This document shows, in pieces, positions 1 to 58,880 of a stretch of DNA of 64,000 bases. The notes beneath the pieces are model-generated. The model worked only from the letters and a program-made list of their open reading frames with translations, had not been told where the DNA came from and made no database searches. Positions within the stretch are counted from its first letter, which is position 1. Each line of letters starts with the position of its first letter. Source of the stretch: Notospermus geniculatus (lineage: Eukaryota; Nemertea; Pilidiophora; Heteronemertea; Lineidae); the NCBI GenBank assembly GCA_002633025.1, contig NMRB01000409.1:37624-101623 (forward strand). The letters are read 5' to 3'. The translations under genes and the position numbers were made by a program.

Positions 1-823
1 CAGCATCAGGATGACCATTCTGCAGCAGTCATTCATCCATGTCATCATCATCATCATGCTAGGCCTAATTCATGCCAATTCCATTTCCACACCTCCGAGT
101 CAGACGTGAAATGTAAGATTAAGAATCATCAATCAATGATTTGTTTGTTATTGTTGGGAATCAGTCACAGTGCGGCGAGTGCCGCCCCAAAACTTGAAAA
201 TCAAAAACACGAAAAAAGGTCACCGATTCGATTCCGATTCACGAAATAAGCTGCTGAGGATGATGAGGTCACATTGTCACATCCGACCAGGGATTCTGTA
301 TTTTAGCCGTTTGTTGACAGACACTGTAGGCCTAATCTTCATATTTTGAAAACGATGCAAAAGTATCACGACCATGTAGAATGTAGATGTACGTGAGGTC
401 GTAGTCCTGATCTGGAGTAAAAGTAGTTACATGTAGTACACCTCGCGCATGCGTATTACGGACAAAATGTTATCGGTGAAAAAGCTACATGTATGTACAT
501 CGGCACACAACACATGGCTGGATTAACACCACATAGCAGCAGGGCCCGTGAAAAAACTTTCCCTTTGTCTGACATCTGGGACTTTGATACGTCATTGACG
601 TAGCTGGCGGCGACGCAAGCATGACGTGACATCATCAGTGCGGAGTGCTATCCTGTCACTGCTAAAATTAATCTTAGAAAAGACTGGTAATAAAGGTAGG
701 GGCCTATGCTGGTGACTGTCCTTTTCCTGTGAATGGCATGAGGGACTGAGGAGATATGAAATTGAAAACCTGTAAGTCGTCTACAAATTTTTATTGGTAG
801 GCATAACATTTCTTTTTTTTCAG
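1..823 (+). promoter_or_regulatory. Upstream region and 5' UTR intron of akt
   Basis: No coding segment was found here. CRE-like sites TGACGTAG (596-603) and TGACGTGA (622-629) lie close together, and a possible untranslated-exon donor (AAG|GTAGGG) lies near 690. A pyrimidine run followed by CAG ends at 823, which looks like the acceptor of the exon holding the start codon. Promoter placement and transcription start are guesses. Confidence 0.3.
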
Positions 824-873
824 ACTCTTGTGCAGAACACGTACATTCCTTAGAGTGAAATTACACACCTGGA

Positions 874-46299
<45,426 letters not shown>

Positions 46300-46597
46300 T
46301 CAGTTACTGAAACTCGATTAAGGACTGAATTTGGAGCGGGTTGCTTAGAAGTACTGGTCCCACGTTACATAATCATTATTCAGATGATGTAAACTGCCTT
46401 GTTCCATCATTTTGGATCTTCAGTTTCGCAGAAGTATACATGCATGTACAGGTACTGGTACTTTGTTCAAGGACTCCATCTTTTGGGCTTACCAAAGTTG
46501 TGTCGCAGGCTGAACAACATGAGTTTTGTCTCCTGCAAGGTCAGCTTATGGTCTACGGACCATAAGTATTGTTGTCAAAACACAGGGGTGTAGCTAG

Positions 46598-46971
46598 NNN
46601 NNNNNNNNNNNNNNNNNNNNNNNNNNNNNNNNNNNNNNNNNNNNNNNNNNNNNNNNNNNNNNNNNNNNNNNNNNNNNNNNNNNNNNNNNNNNNNNNNNNN
46701 NNNNNNNNNNNNNNNNNNNNNNNNNNNNNNNNNNNNNNNNNNNNNNNNNNNNNNNNNNNNNNNNNNNNNNNNNNNNNNNNNNNNNNNNNNNNNNNNNNNN
46801 NNNNNNNNNNNNNNNNNNNNNNNNNNNNNNNNNNNNNNNNNNNNNNNNNNNNNNNNNNNNNNNNNNNNNNNNNNNNNNNNNNNNNNNNNNNNNNNNNNNN
46901 NNNNNNNNNNNNNNNNNNNNNNNNNNNNNNNNNNNNNNNNNNNNNNNNNNNNNNNNNNNNNNNNNNNNNNN
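46598..46971. other. Assembly gap (374 N)
   Basis: A run of N between TAGCTAG and GCACTAGG. The 200 bases after it (46972-47160) have no match in T1, so they belong to an insertion or to mis-scaffolded sequence. Confidence 1.
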
Positions 46972-49673
46972 GCACTAGGCGCGATGTCTGCCCATTACAT
47001 CAAGTGGCGATCCCCCACTGCATTGCATGGTTTATTCGTGAATTACCAGTTGGCGAGTACACATGAGGGAACAGCCCTCTTCCCCACCGAAACGGGGTGG
47101 GTTTCCCCAGGGCATTGTAACGCGCTATGCAGAGTGGAAATGCCCTGGGTTCCCAGGATGAGTTAACCCTGACACCAAGATTACCCAAGATTACCCAGGT
47201 GTTAACCTGAACCCTTGACTCTTAGTTAACATCTAGTTGACACTTCTTTAAAGTTTTCCATTCTTCTCTGGGCAAGAATCTGTAGCATACACTAGGTACA
47301 GTAAACATGGCTGCCTTCATAAAGGCGCTGCTCCACTTGACAGTTTTCTCGCAGAAGTTGGCTCACAATGGGCAAGTCACCATTGTTTGTGTCATGCTGA
47401 GACCAATGACACAAACAACTGCTCACAGCTGAGTTGCCCATTGAGAGCCAACTTCTGCGAAAAAACTGTCAAGTGGAGCAGCGCCTTAACTCTGAGACTT
47501 GACATCCCTCAATTTTGACTCAGAACCACCTGGAGGCTGATACTTGATGTACATGATACATCCCATCAGGTATTACATGTGATCGAGTACATTTCTTCTG
47601 ATGTAGGCCTACATTTCTTCTAACTTGGGTTTATGGGAACACCAGAGTAATACATGTACGTGTAGGCATTAACTTTTGCATTAACTCAGTGATAACTTGT
47701 AGTTAACCATAGGTTAACTTGACTACTGGTGGGATGTCAAATTCTGGGGTTTGTGGAACTCGTAGTTAACCCCTGGGGTTAACACTTACCGGTAGTTAAC
47801 TTTGCGATTCAACCTCACCCATTGTAAAACAGAACCTGGCACAGATTTAAAACATTATTGCCCCACTTTAAATCATTCTTGGTGTCACGTACAATTGTTT
47901 TCAAAGTGTATTTGTAAATATAATCGGATATAAAACAAAGAATGAATGAAATATTTTATTCATATTGATGTTTGGACATAACATTAAGTGTACAGCTTCT
48001 GGTATTGTGTTCACCGTGATGGTAACTGTAGTAGGTATTTTTCTACGGTGATGATTGCCGTGATGGAGGGCTGTCGGATGCAAAATTGTGGGCACATGTT
48101 CTCTAGTATCTCATGATATCATGCTAGTACCCTAACCCTGATCTGGACTGGTCCCCTGCCCTCAAGATATAAGAGTGTTACGAGGGCAGTAAAAACCCTG
48201 TATAATTTGTGCCTGTCATGATGACATAGGCACTAAATTAGCCAATCTGATTGGCTAAGGGGAATTACTCTGATCTTGGAGGAATTCAGTATAATTCCTC
48301 CAAGCTCTGATTGAATCAGAGTAATCATTACTGATCACCTGAGGAATATCATTCGTTTCAAAAGTTCTTGTCTCAAGAAACATGTCAATCACTTGACAAG
48401 CCACAAATTAAGCAGCCTGTCAAGAACATTGTCAGACACCAAACTGTGATTTGTCAGGTGTCACTAATTTAGTGACAGACACTAATTTAGCTGACAGACA
48501 CAATTTACAGGGTTTTTACTGCAATAATCTATTACAAGGCAGGCACTGAATCTGTGGTGGCAGACACCAAATAAACTGGTCTGCCACTTTGTCAGATGCC
48601 TTTCAAAACATTACTTCGAGGCTTGGTTGTTAATGCACTTGTGACCAGCCTCATGTTCCACACTTGGCCAATTCCAGCATGCACTGAAGACACATCTCTT
48701 CAGAAATAATGTGTTGTCTTATAATGTTAATGTTTTAAACTGGTTTTGCATTTATTCTGTTGATTTACTCCATGTAAAGCACTGTAGAGCAAATATTTAT
48801 TTGGATATGGTGCTACATGTGTTTTAATAATAATAATAATAAGAGGAATAACGCAGGCCCTCTGATTGGTTCCGTTCCCACGTTTTTGCATTCGCCAGTA
48901 TTGGATGTGTGCAATCAACATTCTGACTCAGATGTGCTCAGATGCGCATAGTTATTTTATTCATTGGATTGTCAATTTGGAGGCACAGGAGTATGTCTAG
49001 AAATACATAAAAGAATGTTTTATTGATCACCCTGTATAGCGTGTGTACATTAGTACACACACTATACATACAGGGTGATCAATAAAACGTTCTTTTATGT
49101 ACATGTATTTCTAGACAAACTCCTGTGTTTGGAGGGTGTGTCAATGAGTTATGAGGAGGTGTCATATGGTACCGTACATCGTATAAGCATGATGTAGGTA
49201 CATGTAACATGCCGAATGGTTGTATATGAAATGTAGATCGTTCAGTTTTCCCATTGAGAAGTACAGGGCCTGAAAATGTGGAATTGGTCCCAAAAATGGT
49301 GTTGATTTGACTACTAGGTTAAATGCATGTGCTAAATTAGCTCATGCATTTAACCTAGTAGTCAAATGATGCAAAGCTGAAGCTGAAGAAACTTGGCCTA
49401 GGCCCAGAATACTTTTGGGATGGGAATTTTCAGGTAATTTGCGTGTATTCAGGGATGTTTTTGAAAAGCGAAGATTGAAAAGTGACTGGAAATGGTCTGA
49501 ATCATTCAAAAAATGAGTTTTTCAAAGGGGTCAGCTGTTTCAAAGTATTACTGGAGTTCAGGGAATTATACTGCCTGTCATTGTCATCTAAATGACATCA
49601 TTCATAAAAAATCTTCTGCTATCTGTTAGTCACGTTGTGAACATCATTTGACCTTTAGTTGACAACGTTGATA

Positions 49674-49954
49674 CTCTAGATCCATCTGTAAGAGACCAAG
49701 AGACTCCACCCCTTTTTGGTGAATTCATAATTATTTCTTGGTGAATGACAGGCCTACTTTTCTCTGGTTGGATAACCAAACTTATCCATTTCCAGACGTC
49801 AAGGTTAGGTGAATCTGAGGAATGATCAGTGCTTGCTGACCCAAGTGTGTTTTTCTATGAATGACCACCTGGCCATGCCCATTTTATGAATAATAATCAA
49901 CAGGGTTGGCTTTACTGAGGTTTCTTTGTTGGTCTCTTAGAGATGGATCTAGAG
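49674..49954. mobile_element. 281-bp Tc1/mariner-like MITE, T2 only
   Basis: 26-bp inverted ends (CTCTAGATCCATCT then TAAGAGACCAA) with one mismatch, flanked by TA at 49672-49673 and 49955-49956. T1 has the empty site near 37450. A TA duplication is the Tc1/mariner hallmark. Confidence 0.92.
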
Positions 49955-51171
49955 TATAACGAGTTGACAATACATGTAAGTGCTTCATCCAACCAACAGA
50001 TTTCCTCATAGTGTCTTACGTAGCAGAATGGAGCGTGATTCAACACATACCTAGAAAATGCTAGTGACTGTGATCATGGTATATTTTTTTGGCTCACCTC
50101 TGTGAGGTGAGCTTTTCTTGCGGCGTGTCATCCGTTGTCCTCATCGTCGTCTGTTGTCGTTAACAGGGGTGGCACGTTTCTAAAACGTTTGGCTTAGAAA
50201 CTTGAAAAACTTGGTGCACAGATACCCTATGGGGTACCCCATATACTATCTGTACCCCTGTACTATCTGTTGGACCAAAGGTTTACGCTGCTAGCTAGAA
50301 TCACAAAACTTTTATGGTGGGTTCCTCTGATGAGACACATCACATAAATCCCGGGTTTTGATTTGACCCACTTTTCAAACTCACTGAGGTTGAAGTTCAA
50401 AATTTCAGTCTTTGGAGACTTATCAGAGAGGTGAGCACAAAGTCCCTGGACATGATTTCATTTTGATCTGTGATTTAAACCAATTCATTGACTGTCACAG
50501 AAAAGGCTGTCAAGGTGGGGGTGGATTTCTCAAACATTGTTTGGCAAAATTGCATTTTAGGCAGAATGTTCAATCAACTGACATTCTCCAATTCTGACTT
50601 TAAGTTGGTAGCACACAAACTGACGTTTCAGTTAGATGAGCTCTGCAAGCCATACCTGTGAACTAAAACCGACCTCATCTCTGCGAGTTGTATGTCCCCA
50701 ACATGGTTCCAATTTGCAGACATGAATCTCTGTGTGCGACCAGCTTTCGGTCGTGGGACAGCAAACCATGCAGGAGGCAGTTTCTCCTGCCAAATTTCTG
50801 TCTCCACGCTTCATTCAAATAGAGTTGCAGCCTTTTTGGCTTGCGGGAATTATAGGCCTACCGCAAAACACACTGGAATCAGGTTTTGGTGTGTATAAAT
50901 CTTAATTGTACTGTAGTTTAGATACATATTGGCAAAACATTTCTGAGTATTCATACCAAACTGTCTTTGGTGTAAACATTGTCTGCTTTCTCTCTGACTG
51001 CTTGAATAAAATGGAGTGTACAGCTTATTAGATGACCAGCGTTATGTAACAGTAAATTTTTAGTGCCATATTTATGTGTAGTTAGGCATCTTATGTATCA
51101 TATAGGTCTGATTCAGGATGCTTTCACAATGAGACAAACAAGATGCTGCAAGAGGCAGTGTGCTATTAAGC

Positions 51172-51410
51172 CTAGCGACATCGCACTTGCGACTGGAGAC
51201 AACTAGTCGCCACTGAGCTACCTGGTGACTGGGAATGGATGTTACCCGAGTTGCTGCCAGTCGCAAGTGCGGTGTACGCGGTCAGAACATGACGACTGAT
51301 TGGATCCTCCTTATTTTTCCGAGTTGCTGAATTTGCGATGTGCGCGCAGCGCGTACATTACCATGATTACCAGCGTCTGATCGGATCTGCTTCCAGTCGC
51401 AAGTGCGATG
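51172..51410. repeat. GCACTTGCGACTGG repeat closing T2
   Basis: Begins CATCGCACTTGCGACTGGAG and ends CCAGTCGCAAGTGCGATG; internally deleted relative to 25753-26201. Confidence 0.7.
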
Positions 51411-52377
51411 AAATCAACATGGAACTTATTTTGTTTTTCTTATTCAAACACTTGAGCCTAATTATGCATAAATATGGTTGGATGACTATTGTGAATTCTG
51501 TTTAGGGGAATATGAGTGTAAGGTAACCCACATAATGCGAATAGCTCTCTTCTATTTCCATTTGGTTTTATCTATGGAGACTTATTACAATTATTTAATA
51601 AGACAAACTTTTGTCTGTTTTCTCGTGTTTTCATTTGAATTGATGCTTTCTGTTCAACAACTGAAGTGGCAAATGTTTCAAAAAAACCCTCACAACAGAG
51701 ACCGAGAGAAATGACGGTGATCCTTGACGTACCGGGGTACACGGAGCACGCTCCAAGTTGGTGAATTCCCAGCTGGGAGGCCAACAACAAGGCCATGAAG
51801 GAAATCTTCTCGCCCGATGATTTCATCAGAAGCACTCTGCATGCTACTGGTCTCCATCGCCCAGCCAACTAGGCCTACTGACCACGCCCAACACTGCTGA
51901 ACTTCCAGCTTGAAGGCCAATGACTAGGTCGTGAAAGAAATCCTGTGTGGCCATGATTTCGTCAAAAGACTAAAGAGCCTATCATGCCACAGGGGCAGAT
52001 TCAGGATTCGGGAAAAGAGGGGACGCCCTGTGCTAGGCTACTAAGCATTGAAATCTGCGGTGGATTTCAAAGATTTGCTCCAAATTCCAGAATTTCACGG
52101 TCAATTTACAGATTTGTTGGCCAAAATGGGGCGCCCCCACCCGGATCCGCGCCTTTGCCAGACTCTCCGTCCCTGTATCCCGATCACCCATCCAGTGTGA
52201 ACGTGATTTCCCTCGGCTCTTTTGGCTACGCGCAGTTACAACAGGCCATCATCTCAATGGCCGTCAGCGGGTTGGACCGTGACGTTGGCGGTCTTTAGAG
52301 AAAAACATCTATTTTCCGTCAATGACTTTCCCAAGGTCGTCATATTTGTTGTGTAGGCCTATAGGTACCCCTCAATC
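51411..52377. other. Unassigned sequence downstream of the duplicated region
   Basis: No gene recognised. Around 51720-51960 a phrase CCAGCT(G/T)GGAGGCCAA recurs imperfectly. A degenerate CAGGCGCGGATCC-type element spans about 51988-52157 (GATTCAGGATTCGGGAAAAG to GGATCCGCGCC). Confidence 0.4.
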
Positions 52378-52614
52378 ACAGGGACTTGAGGCATGCATGG
52401 CAGGGGTCGTGGGTGTTCCCGAGGTCCAAAAGCACCCCACGGACAGTGCCCTGGCCCCTGGGGTAAAATACCCCAGAAATATGTAGGCCTATATATTATT
52501 ATATATACATATTTCTGGGGTATTTTACCCCAGGGGTCAGGGCACTGTCCGTGGGGTGCTTTTGGACCTCGGAAACACCCACGACCCCTGCCATGCATGC
52601 CTCAAGTCCCTGTG
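52378..52614. repeat. 237-bp near-perfect palindrome
   Basis: CACAGGGACTTGAGGCATGC and its inverse end the repeat; the arms are about 105 bp with very few mismatches, and the centre is an AT-rich TATATTATTATATATA. It also contains CCCCTGGGGTAAAATACCCC. Likely a recent foldback element. Confidence 0.85.
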
Positions 52615-52845
52615 CCCTCAATGGGCAAGTAGCCTATTCAATATTAGCCTCCCTGAATGCCATGCCGGTGATGTTGGGATGCAACTGGCATGACTGGTCA
52701 TCATTCCAGACAACGTAACTTTCAGTTCTTTCAACAGGCTACAGGTGGCGTTGGTGGTGTACATTTCAGGCAATCTGAAACCCCGGGTCTGAAACGGGCA
52801 ATGGTCTTCACAGGCCAGTTGAGGGGGTTCATTTGCGTACAACAT

Positions 52846-52972
52846 AGAGTTTTCGCAAAGCCCCCGAAACGCCAACGCGAACGTCTAATCCTTTTGTTCG
52901 GTCCTATCTTCGTGGCATCGAACAATGGGTTTGGCGTTCGCGTTGGCGTTTCGGGGGCTTTGCGAAAACTCT
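52846..52972. repeat. Inverted repeat with GTTTCGGGGGC arms
   Basis: AGAGTTTTCGCAAAGCCCCC and GGGGGCTTTGCGAAAACTCT are exact inverses extending through AACGCCAACGCGAACG; the spacer is about 50 bp. Confidence 0.8.
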
Positions 52973-53489
52973 GTAGCCAATCATAACAGACCCGACACCT
53001 ATGTTCCGCGTTATGACTGAAGTCACGCCAGATCTAAGAATGGATTTCAGGTTTCAGTCCTTGGTTTGTGGTCGAGAGAGAGAGAGAGCGTCTGGAAACC
53101 TCACATCTTGACTAATCAAGGCCTCCGGTCACTCCGCCCTTCGAACTACGCTCCCTTCACCCTTGACGACCACCGTTTGTCATCCTGCTCGCAGACAGGT
53201 CGTTCCATGGACCGCACCCCCCCCCCCCCACCACCACTGTCAATGATAAATGCGTGTAATCCAATGTTTTGTGAATAAAACATGCATTAACGTATTAGAT
53301 TATTCTTCATTTTGAGATTTTCATCGATCCAAACCTCACAATGTTCCTTTCTTCGTCATAAACCGCGCTTTCAGTAAAGTTTGGCTGCTTCAGCCGCCAG
53401 GCTCATGGGCGGCAAATGCGAGCGATAAATGCTACGGTGGTCGGCAAGGGTGGATGGAGCGATAGTAGGAGTGACAGGAAGCCTTGGTT

Positions 53490-53867
53490 TAAACTCCCTA
53501 CGCAGTTGTGTATCGCGCCACCTTCGGTTTACTCGCTCTCCACAACTGCTTAACTTCGTAAGATTCGCCGCGTTTGGTCAACAGATGGCGCTGAGAGAGT
53601 CGACCAATGAGAGCACCGAGCAACCGGTAACCAAGCTGGCCTGAGACACTTTTTCATTGGCCGAGCGATTCGTAGCCATGGTAGCACAAGAACATCCGTT
53701 GCCAACGGGCCAAACAGTTCTGAAAGCAGCGTGCTGATAGGCTGTAAAACTCGCGCCAGGCCCAGACGCCATCTGTTGACCAACCGCGGCGACTTCCACG
53801 AAGTAAAGCAGTTGTGGAGAGCGAGTAAACCGAAGGGGGCGCGGTACACAACTGCGTAGGGAGTTTA
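53490..53867. mobile_element. 378-bp TIR element with 9-bp TSD
   Basis: TAAACTCCCTACGCAGTTGT and its inverse form arms that can be followed for about 110 bp (GTTTACTCGCTCTCCACAA; CAACAGATGGCG). Flanked by GCCTTGGTT at 53481-53489 and 53868-53876. Mutator-like by duplication length (inference). Confidence 0.9.
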
Positions 53868-54242
53868 GCCTTGGTTGGGCAAGATGGAAACCTCAACGCA
53901 TGAAATAATTGAAAAAAACGTCTGCCGCATCCCACTGTGAAATTCCTACACCACGAACGGTTAAAACAACTTGAAAACTAACTTGCATGGCTGTACTATA
54001 CATCATCGATCCAAACGACGGACAACATGCCCTAGTCCCAAGGCCGAGTCCGTTTGAGACAGCTGGACAAACACTTGCTTTGGCGGCACGTGACGTTTTT
54101 CTTGTCACGGCACCATGAGATTTTCCATAATGCGTTGTTACACATTAATGTAAATATTCAATTTGCCCCAAATTGCCTTCATCCCCCCCCAAACAAAAGT
54201 TAAAACACCGTTATTGTGATGAGACTGCCGATGTGATACGAT

Positions 54243-54385
54243 CAGGGTTTCTGCCAGAAATTTTTTTGAGGGTAATAACTTCTTCAAAATCAGCAAAAAC
54301 CCCATGAAATTGAAGAAAATGGCCCTTTTCTGTTCCTTTGAGGGTACTCACATATTACTCTGAGTACCCTCTGGCGGAAACACAG
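54243..54385. mobile_element. CAGGGTTTCTGCCAG element
   Basis: The same family as 21216-21359, in the opposite orientation: it shares CCCCATGAAATT and AATGGCCCTTTTCTG. The right end is eroded (GGAAACACAG), and no duplication is left. Confidence 0.75.
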
Positions 54386-56972
54386 ATTTAATCGGCGAAA
54401 TTCGAAAACTGGTTGAAGATGCGCCATTTTCGCGTTTAACGCGTTTAATCGCTTTTTAGGACGTCATGAACATGATTGAATTTGAACGAGTTCACCGACA
54501 CTTCGACATTTCATATGACATTGCAGTGCAAACTTACATATTGTATATTAGCTTTTTTTAGGTCAATAACCGTCTGATAATTGAGCGACTCTGCTGGATA
54601 TTGACAAATAACAGCAATGTCAACCCGGTAATTGATTGATGGACTGAGAGTAGGCCGGCCGACAGCAATGTTAAACGTTGGTTCGTACATTGCCTTTGGA
54701 TATTTCTGCCGTGACTGAAAACCAATAACAAGCCACCGGGTGCGTAGTATGTTGGATATAATAATCATAACTCGACTGAATCAGCAATTAAGAGGAAACA
54801 TTCGTGGATGTCTGCACATGGTATCGTAAATTCCATTGGAAACGGGGAATGACCGACTTTCTGCGCTCAGGTGATGTCCGACACAGATACTGTATAGAAC
54901 GATGAACATGATAAAGCGTTTGGAAGTAACTTATTAGCTGCATCAGAGCGTATGTATCTCTATGGCTATACAAATCGATTTCACCCGACTCGTGCCGTAC
55001 ATTACATGGAATAGTGTGGCAGTTTTCTACCCAATCGTGCTCAAAGCAGCTGGATTGTCCTTACCATTGCAACGGAGGACCGGTATCTAGGATTTGCAGC
55101 AACAGGTTGTTCATCACGTTCATTGCACTTTACGCTAGAAGGATGGCGTGGTAAGTTAGCCACAGGTAAGTTTTCAAGTTTATTTTGGAAATAACCTGCT
55201 GTTTGCAGAATCTCCACTTAGCTAATGGGTATGATTTACAGTGTGTAGCCTACTCGAGAATTCTCTCAGTGAAAAGTACGGTAGGCCTAGGCTATCTGTG
55301 GAGTGGTGCTATCGTCAGCATGGTCAGAGCGAGTCGGCTCTAGTTCCCGCCAAATCAGCCATGTCAGCCTGGCATATCATGGTGAAAGGGTTTCTTGTGC
55401 GAGTTTTGCAAGGGCTTATCCAGGATTTGGGAAAAGAGGGGGCGCCTTGTGCTAGGAACATTGAAATATGCGCCCAGTTCCAAAATTCCACTCGATTTAG
55501 ATTTGTTGGCCAAAAGGGAGGCGCGCGCCCGGTGCGCCCCTCTGGATCCGCGCCTCAGTTGGGTCTCTAAATACCTGGCTTTCTGAAGGCGCCGTTCCAC
55601 GTGACAGTTTTCTATCGAAAATTTGCTGTCAGATAGTCAATTATTGCTCTCAGACAGCAATAACTGCTGTCATATAGGCCTACATAGAAGTATACGAAAA
55701 CGTCGGTTAACAAAGGCATCACAAAGCATTCGCGACCGTAAAGCCATTTGTTAACCGGCGTTTTCGTATACCGTATACTTCTATGTAATAGGGGCCTAAT
55801 GGGCAACTTAACCATAGAAACTATGGGTTGTCAAATGTGTCATTTAATTCAGCGTACGTATTAGCCTAAGCTATCAGAGGAAACCAACAATATGGTGAGT
55901 TGCCTATTGAGAGAAAATCTCGTATGGCTCCTGTTATCAGGCGTTCTTAGAACAGGTTTTTGGAGGACTGGGGACACCGGTCTCCACCTGCAATTTAGAA
56001 GCGTGTAAAAATGCTAGCGCTCTCGGTTCCTGATTACAAAATAGGGAGGTTTAGAAATCAAACGATAAACGTAAACGTTTACGACAACGTTATTTTGTAC
56101 CGGAAATGCAATATAAAATCAGTGTTAATGTATACATGTAGTACATGTATGAAAAACTAACGTTTTCAGAGGCATTGGGAATCTCCAACACCCGGGCCAA
56201 AACCCTGTGAAAACCGCACCGCTCGCCGTAAACCGCGGTGGAATCCGCTCTCGTGGAAACGGGGTTTACAGAACGAAGCCGGAGGCACGGAAATGATCGC
56301 TCCACGGTCGTCTGACGAATCCAAATGGATCGTGCCTACCATCAATACATATCGGAGATGTTTTCATGTCGAACTTGTCATTGCCACGGTGTAATTGGAT
56401 TCATTAGGCGATTTTCCTTCCAGAATGATTTACATGTCACCCGCTTCCACCTCGTTTGATGGGATGTGAAAATAAGGTCACGATACATTTGCGATCAATT
56501 TTTCACCTGATCTGTGATGGATGATGCAAGCCACACAGATACCGTGCGTCGCCATTGCGTGTTCTGACATGAGAAAGAACAGTGAGGTTTCGCAAATCAG
56601 ACGAAACATGAAGTACGAACGTTCCTTTCAATGACTAGCACCAGCGCTCGTCCAAGATGGTGGCTATGGTGGCCATATTGAATTTGGCTATCCATCAATT
56701 ATCTTGAGAATACGGATCGATTGCCTGAAATTTTTTGTGATAATTGGTCTACTGCTGCACGGCAATCATCTTGAATTTGATTTCTGCCAGTTTGAGAACG
56801 CTTGACCGATGCTCTGCGTTGCTCTGACTTGTTATTTTATCTCTTGAACAAACAAACCAAAATTTCCTCTGGTGTTAGTCATCATGTTTTATTGTGAAGC
56901 ATTAAACACTGACTAGTGTAGCACTAATACGAAATTGGACTTCATTTATGGCTCGTACCACAAATATCGCCT
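54386..56972. other. Unassigned sequence with two element fragments
   Basis: No coding exon recognised. It contains a degenerate CAGGCGCGGATCC-type element (about 55413-55556), the MITE 55675-55798 (TAGGCCTACATAGAAGTATA with inverse arms), and the palindromic GTACATGTAGTACATGTA near 56140. Confidence 0.4.
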
Positions 56973-57112
56973 GCGGGGTTCATTGGCACACGGATTTTGT
57001 CCGATTCAGGTCCGTAAAAAATCTATCAAACCGACTTTTGCGTTACCGTATCCAGAAAACTAGGGGCAAACGGACTGGAAACGGACCGGATCCGTGCGCC
57101 AATGAACCCCAC
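56973..57112. mobile_element. TIR element (GGGGTTCATTGGCAC family)
   Basis: GCGGGGTTCATTGGCACACG and GTGCGCCAATGAACCCC are inverse ends. Homologous throughout to 1721-1866, showing dispersal. Confidence 0.75.
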
Positions 57113-58880
57113 TTAAAGCTGCTTTTCCACGAGGCGTTTGCGGGCGTATGACGTTTAATAGAACGACGGGGTTTTAATACGGTGTATATTAAAATTTTGC
57201 AATTTACTTTCGTTTCCACTTCGTAGTACGAAGTGGACATTTAAAAATTAAAGATGCACCATAACGCTTTCGGTCTAACCTGATATGCTAAAAGACGCAC
57301 TGGCGGCAGGGACATTTGTGGTATCAACCATCTCCAGAAATACATTAGGTCCTGGAAATGAAGTTGAATTTCGTATTTCGTACAATGTACTTCGTGTTCC
57401 GTCAGATTTAATGATTTAGATTCGATATGAATCTTCCCACCTGGATGCACCATTAATATTAATATATTCTGCAGTCAAATGTGGCAAACTTCGTGCAGTG
57501 ATTACGTTGATCCATACAATGGTCAGGCTTGTTCATTAGATAGTGAGCCATGATAATCGGCATACAGCTGGGATAAAATAATGAGATACAATGTTTTTGA
57601 TTTCCAAACATTATTTTCAACCAGTACATCACTTTTCTTTTATATCATGACATATTAAAATCTCATAACCGCTTGACCTGATTTCACATCCTCTGCCTGT
57701 CATGCCCGTGGACTGTATACATGTACCATTGCTGTGAATTTTAATAACCTCGAATGTTTTTTTTTCTTCAAATTTCTGTCACCAAAATGGTCATATCTAC
57801 CAAGAATCGCCGATTTAAAAAATGATAAATGCCCTAATAATAGGCCTACATGTGGCCGCCGGTCGTTCAAGCTAGCGCCGTCAACTGGCTTGAAATCACT
57901 TTCCGCCAGAATCCATGCCAAGGCCGATACCACGACACTCCGAAGGGGACACAGCCGAAGTCCTACCCTTGAAGAAGTTCAACCTGCTGCTATAGCGTGA
58001 GTGACCCTTCATCAGGTAAGGTAACATGCTTCAACTCATTTTTCTATGTGTAGCAACACTCACAGTGCCTAATTGGTAACTTTGATCATTCAGATCGATA
58101 GATTTGAACAGTCTTGTCGAGCATGACCGAAGAAGTAGATCCCGGAGCAATATGGCGCTGTCCGATATACATCAGAGATACGATGTTGGCACGAATCGTT
58201 CTCTGACGTTCAGATTGGTTAACGAAATTTGGCCTGCACGGCTTTGCAGAGGTCAGAGATGATCAGCGCAATGAGACCCATACATGTAGCTAACGCTCAC
58301 AATATGTATCTTCGCCGTTTGTGAAAAGAATTGACCGTCTCTCCACAACTCCACCGATTGCTTCTGGTGATGGCGCAGCTGCTTCTGCTTGACCTTAAAA
58401 TCCCCCAACCGATTTCCCGCTGCCGCTGGCAGGCAACAACCTTGGCATCATCGATATTGCTCGCCGGTGATCAAACAATATGATATGGTGCCAGACTGCA
58501 TGCCTGAGCGATAAAAGCTTCGGCAATATCGCGCGGCTAATCTCTGTAACCACAAAATGTCGGCAATGATGGACGAGTGCCGTCTAGAAGACCGTCGAAT
58601 GATATTCTGACAGTGTTTGGCAAACAGAGCTTCCGGCTATTATATTGATTGCAATATTTTCAAAGTATGTTATTGTGGTTGTTCTGATGTTTTCGCTGAG
58701 CTATATAATATGGGCGTTGAGCAGACGATGCGCCAAAGGACAATATCTCATTAATCCGTTGCCATTTAGTGGCTACCTTAATTAGACGTCTAATTGTGTA
58801 CGTGTATTTGGTGAATAGAACGACGTGATGATGTAATATCACAGTCTCAATGATGTAACCGCGAAAACTGGGCATCATTA
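57113..58880. other. Unassigned sequence
   Basis: Apart from the dispersed repeat at 57997-58130 (minus strand, match to 33870-34050) I see no feature. Confidence 0.4.

Noticed and set aside
46553-47066. Open frames made largely of unknown residues
   Set aside because: They run through the N-gap and have no evidential value.
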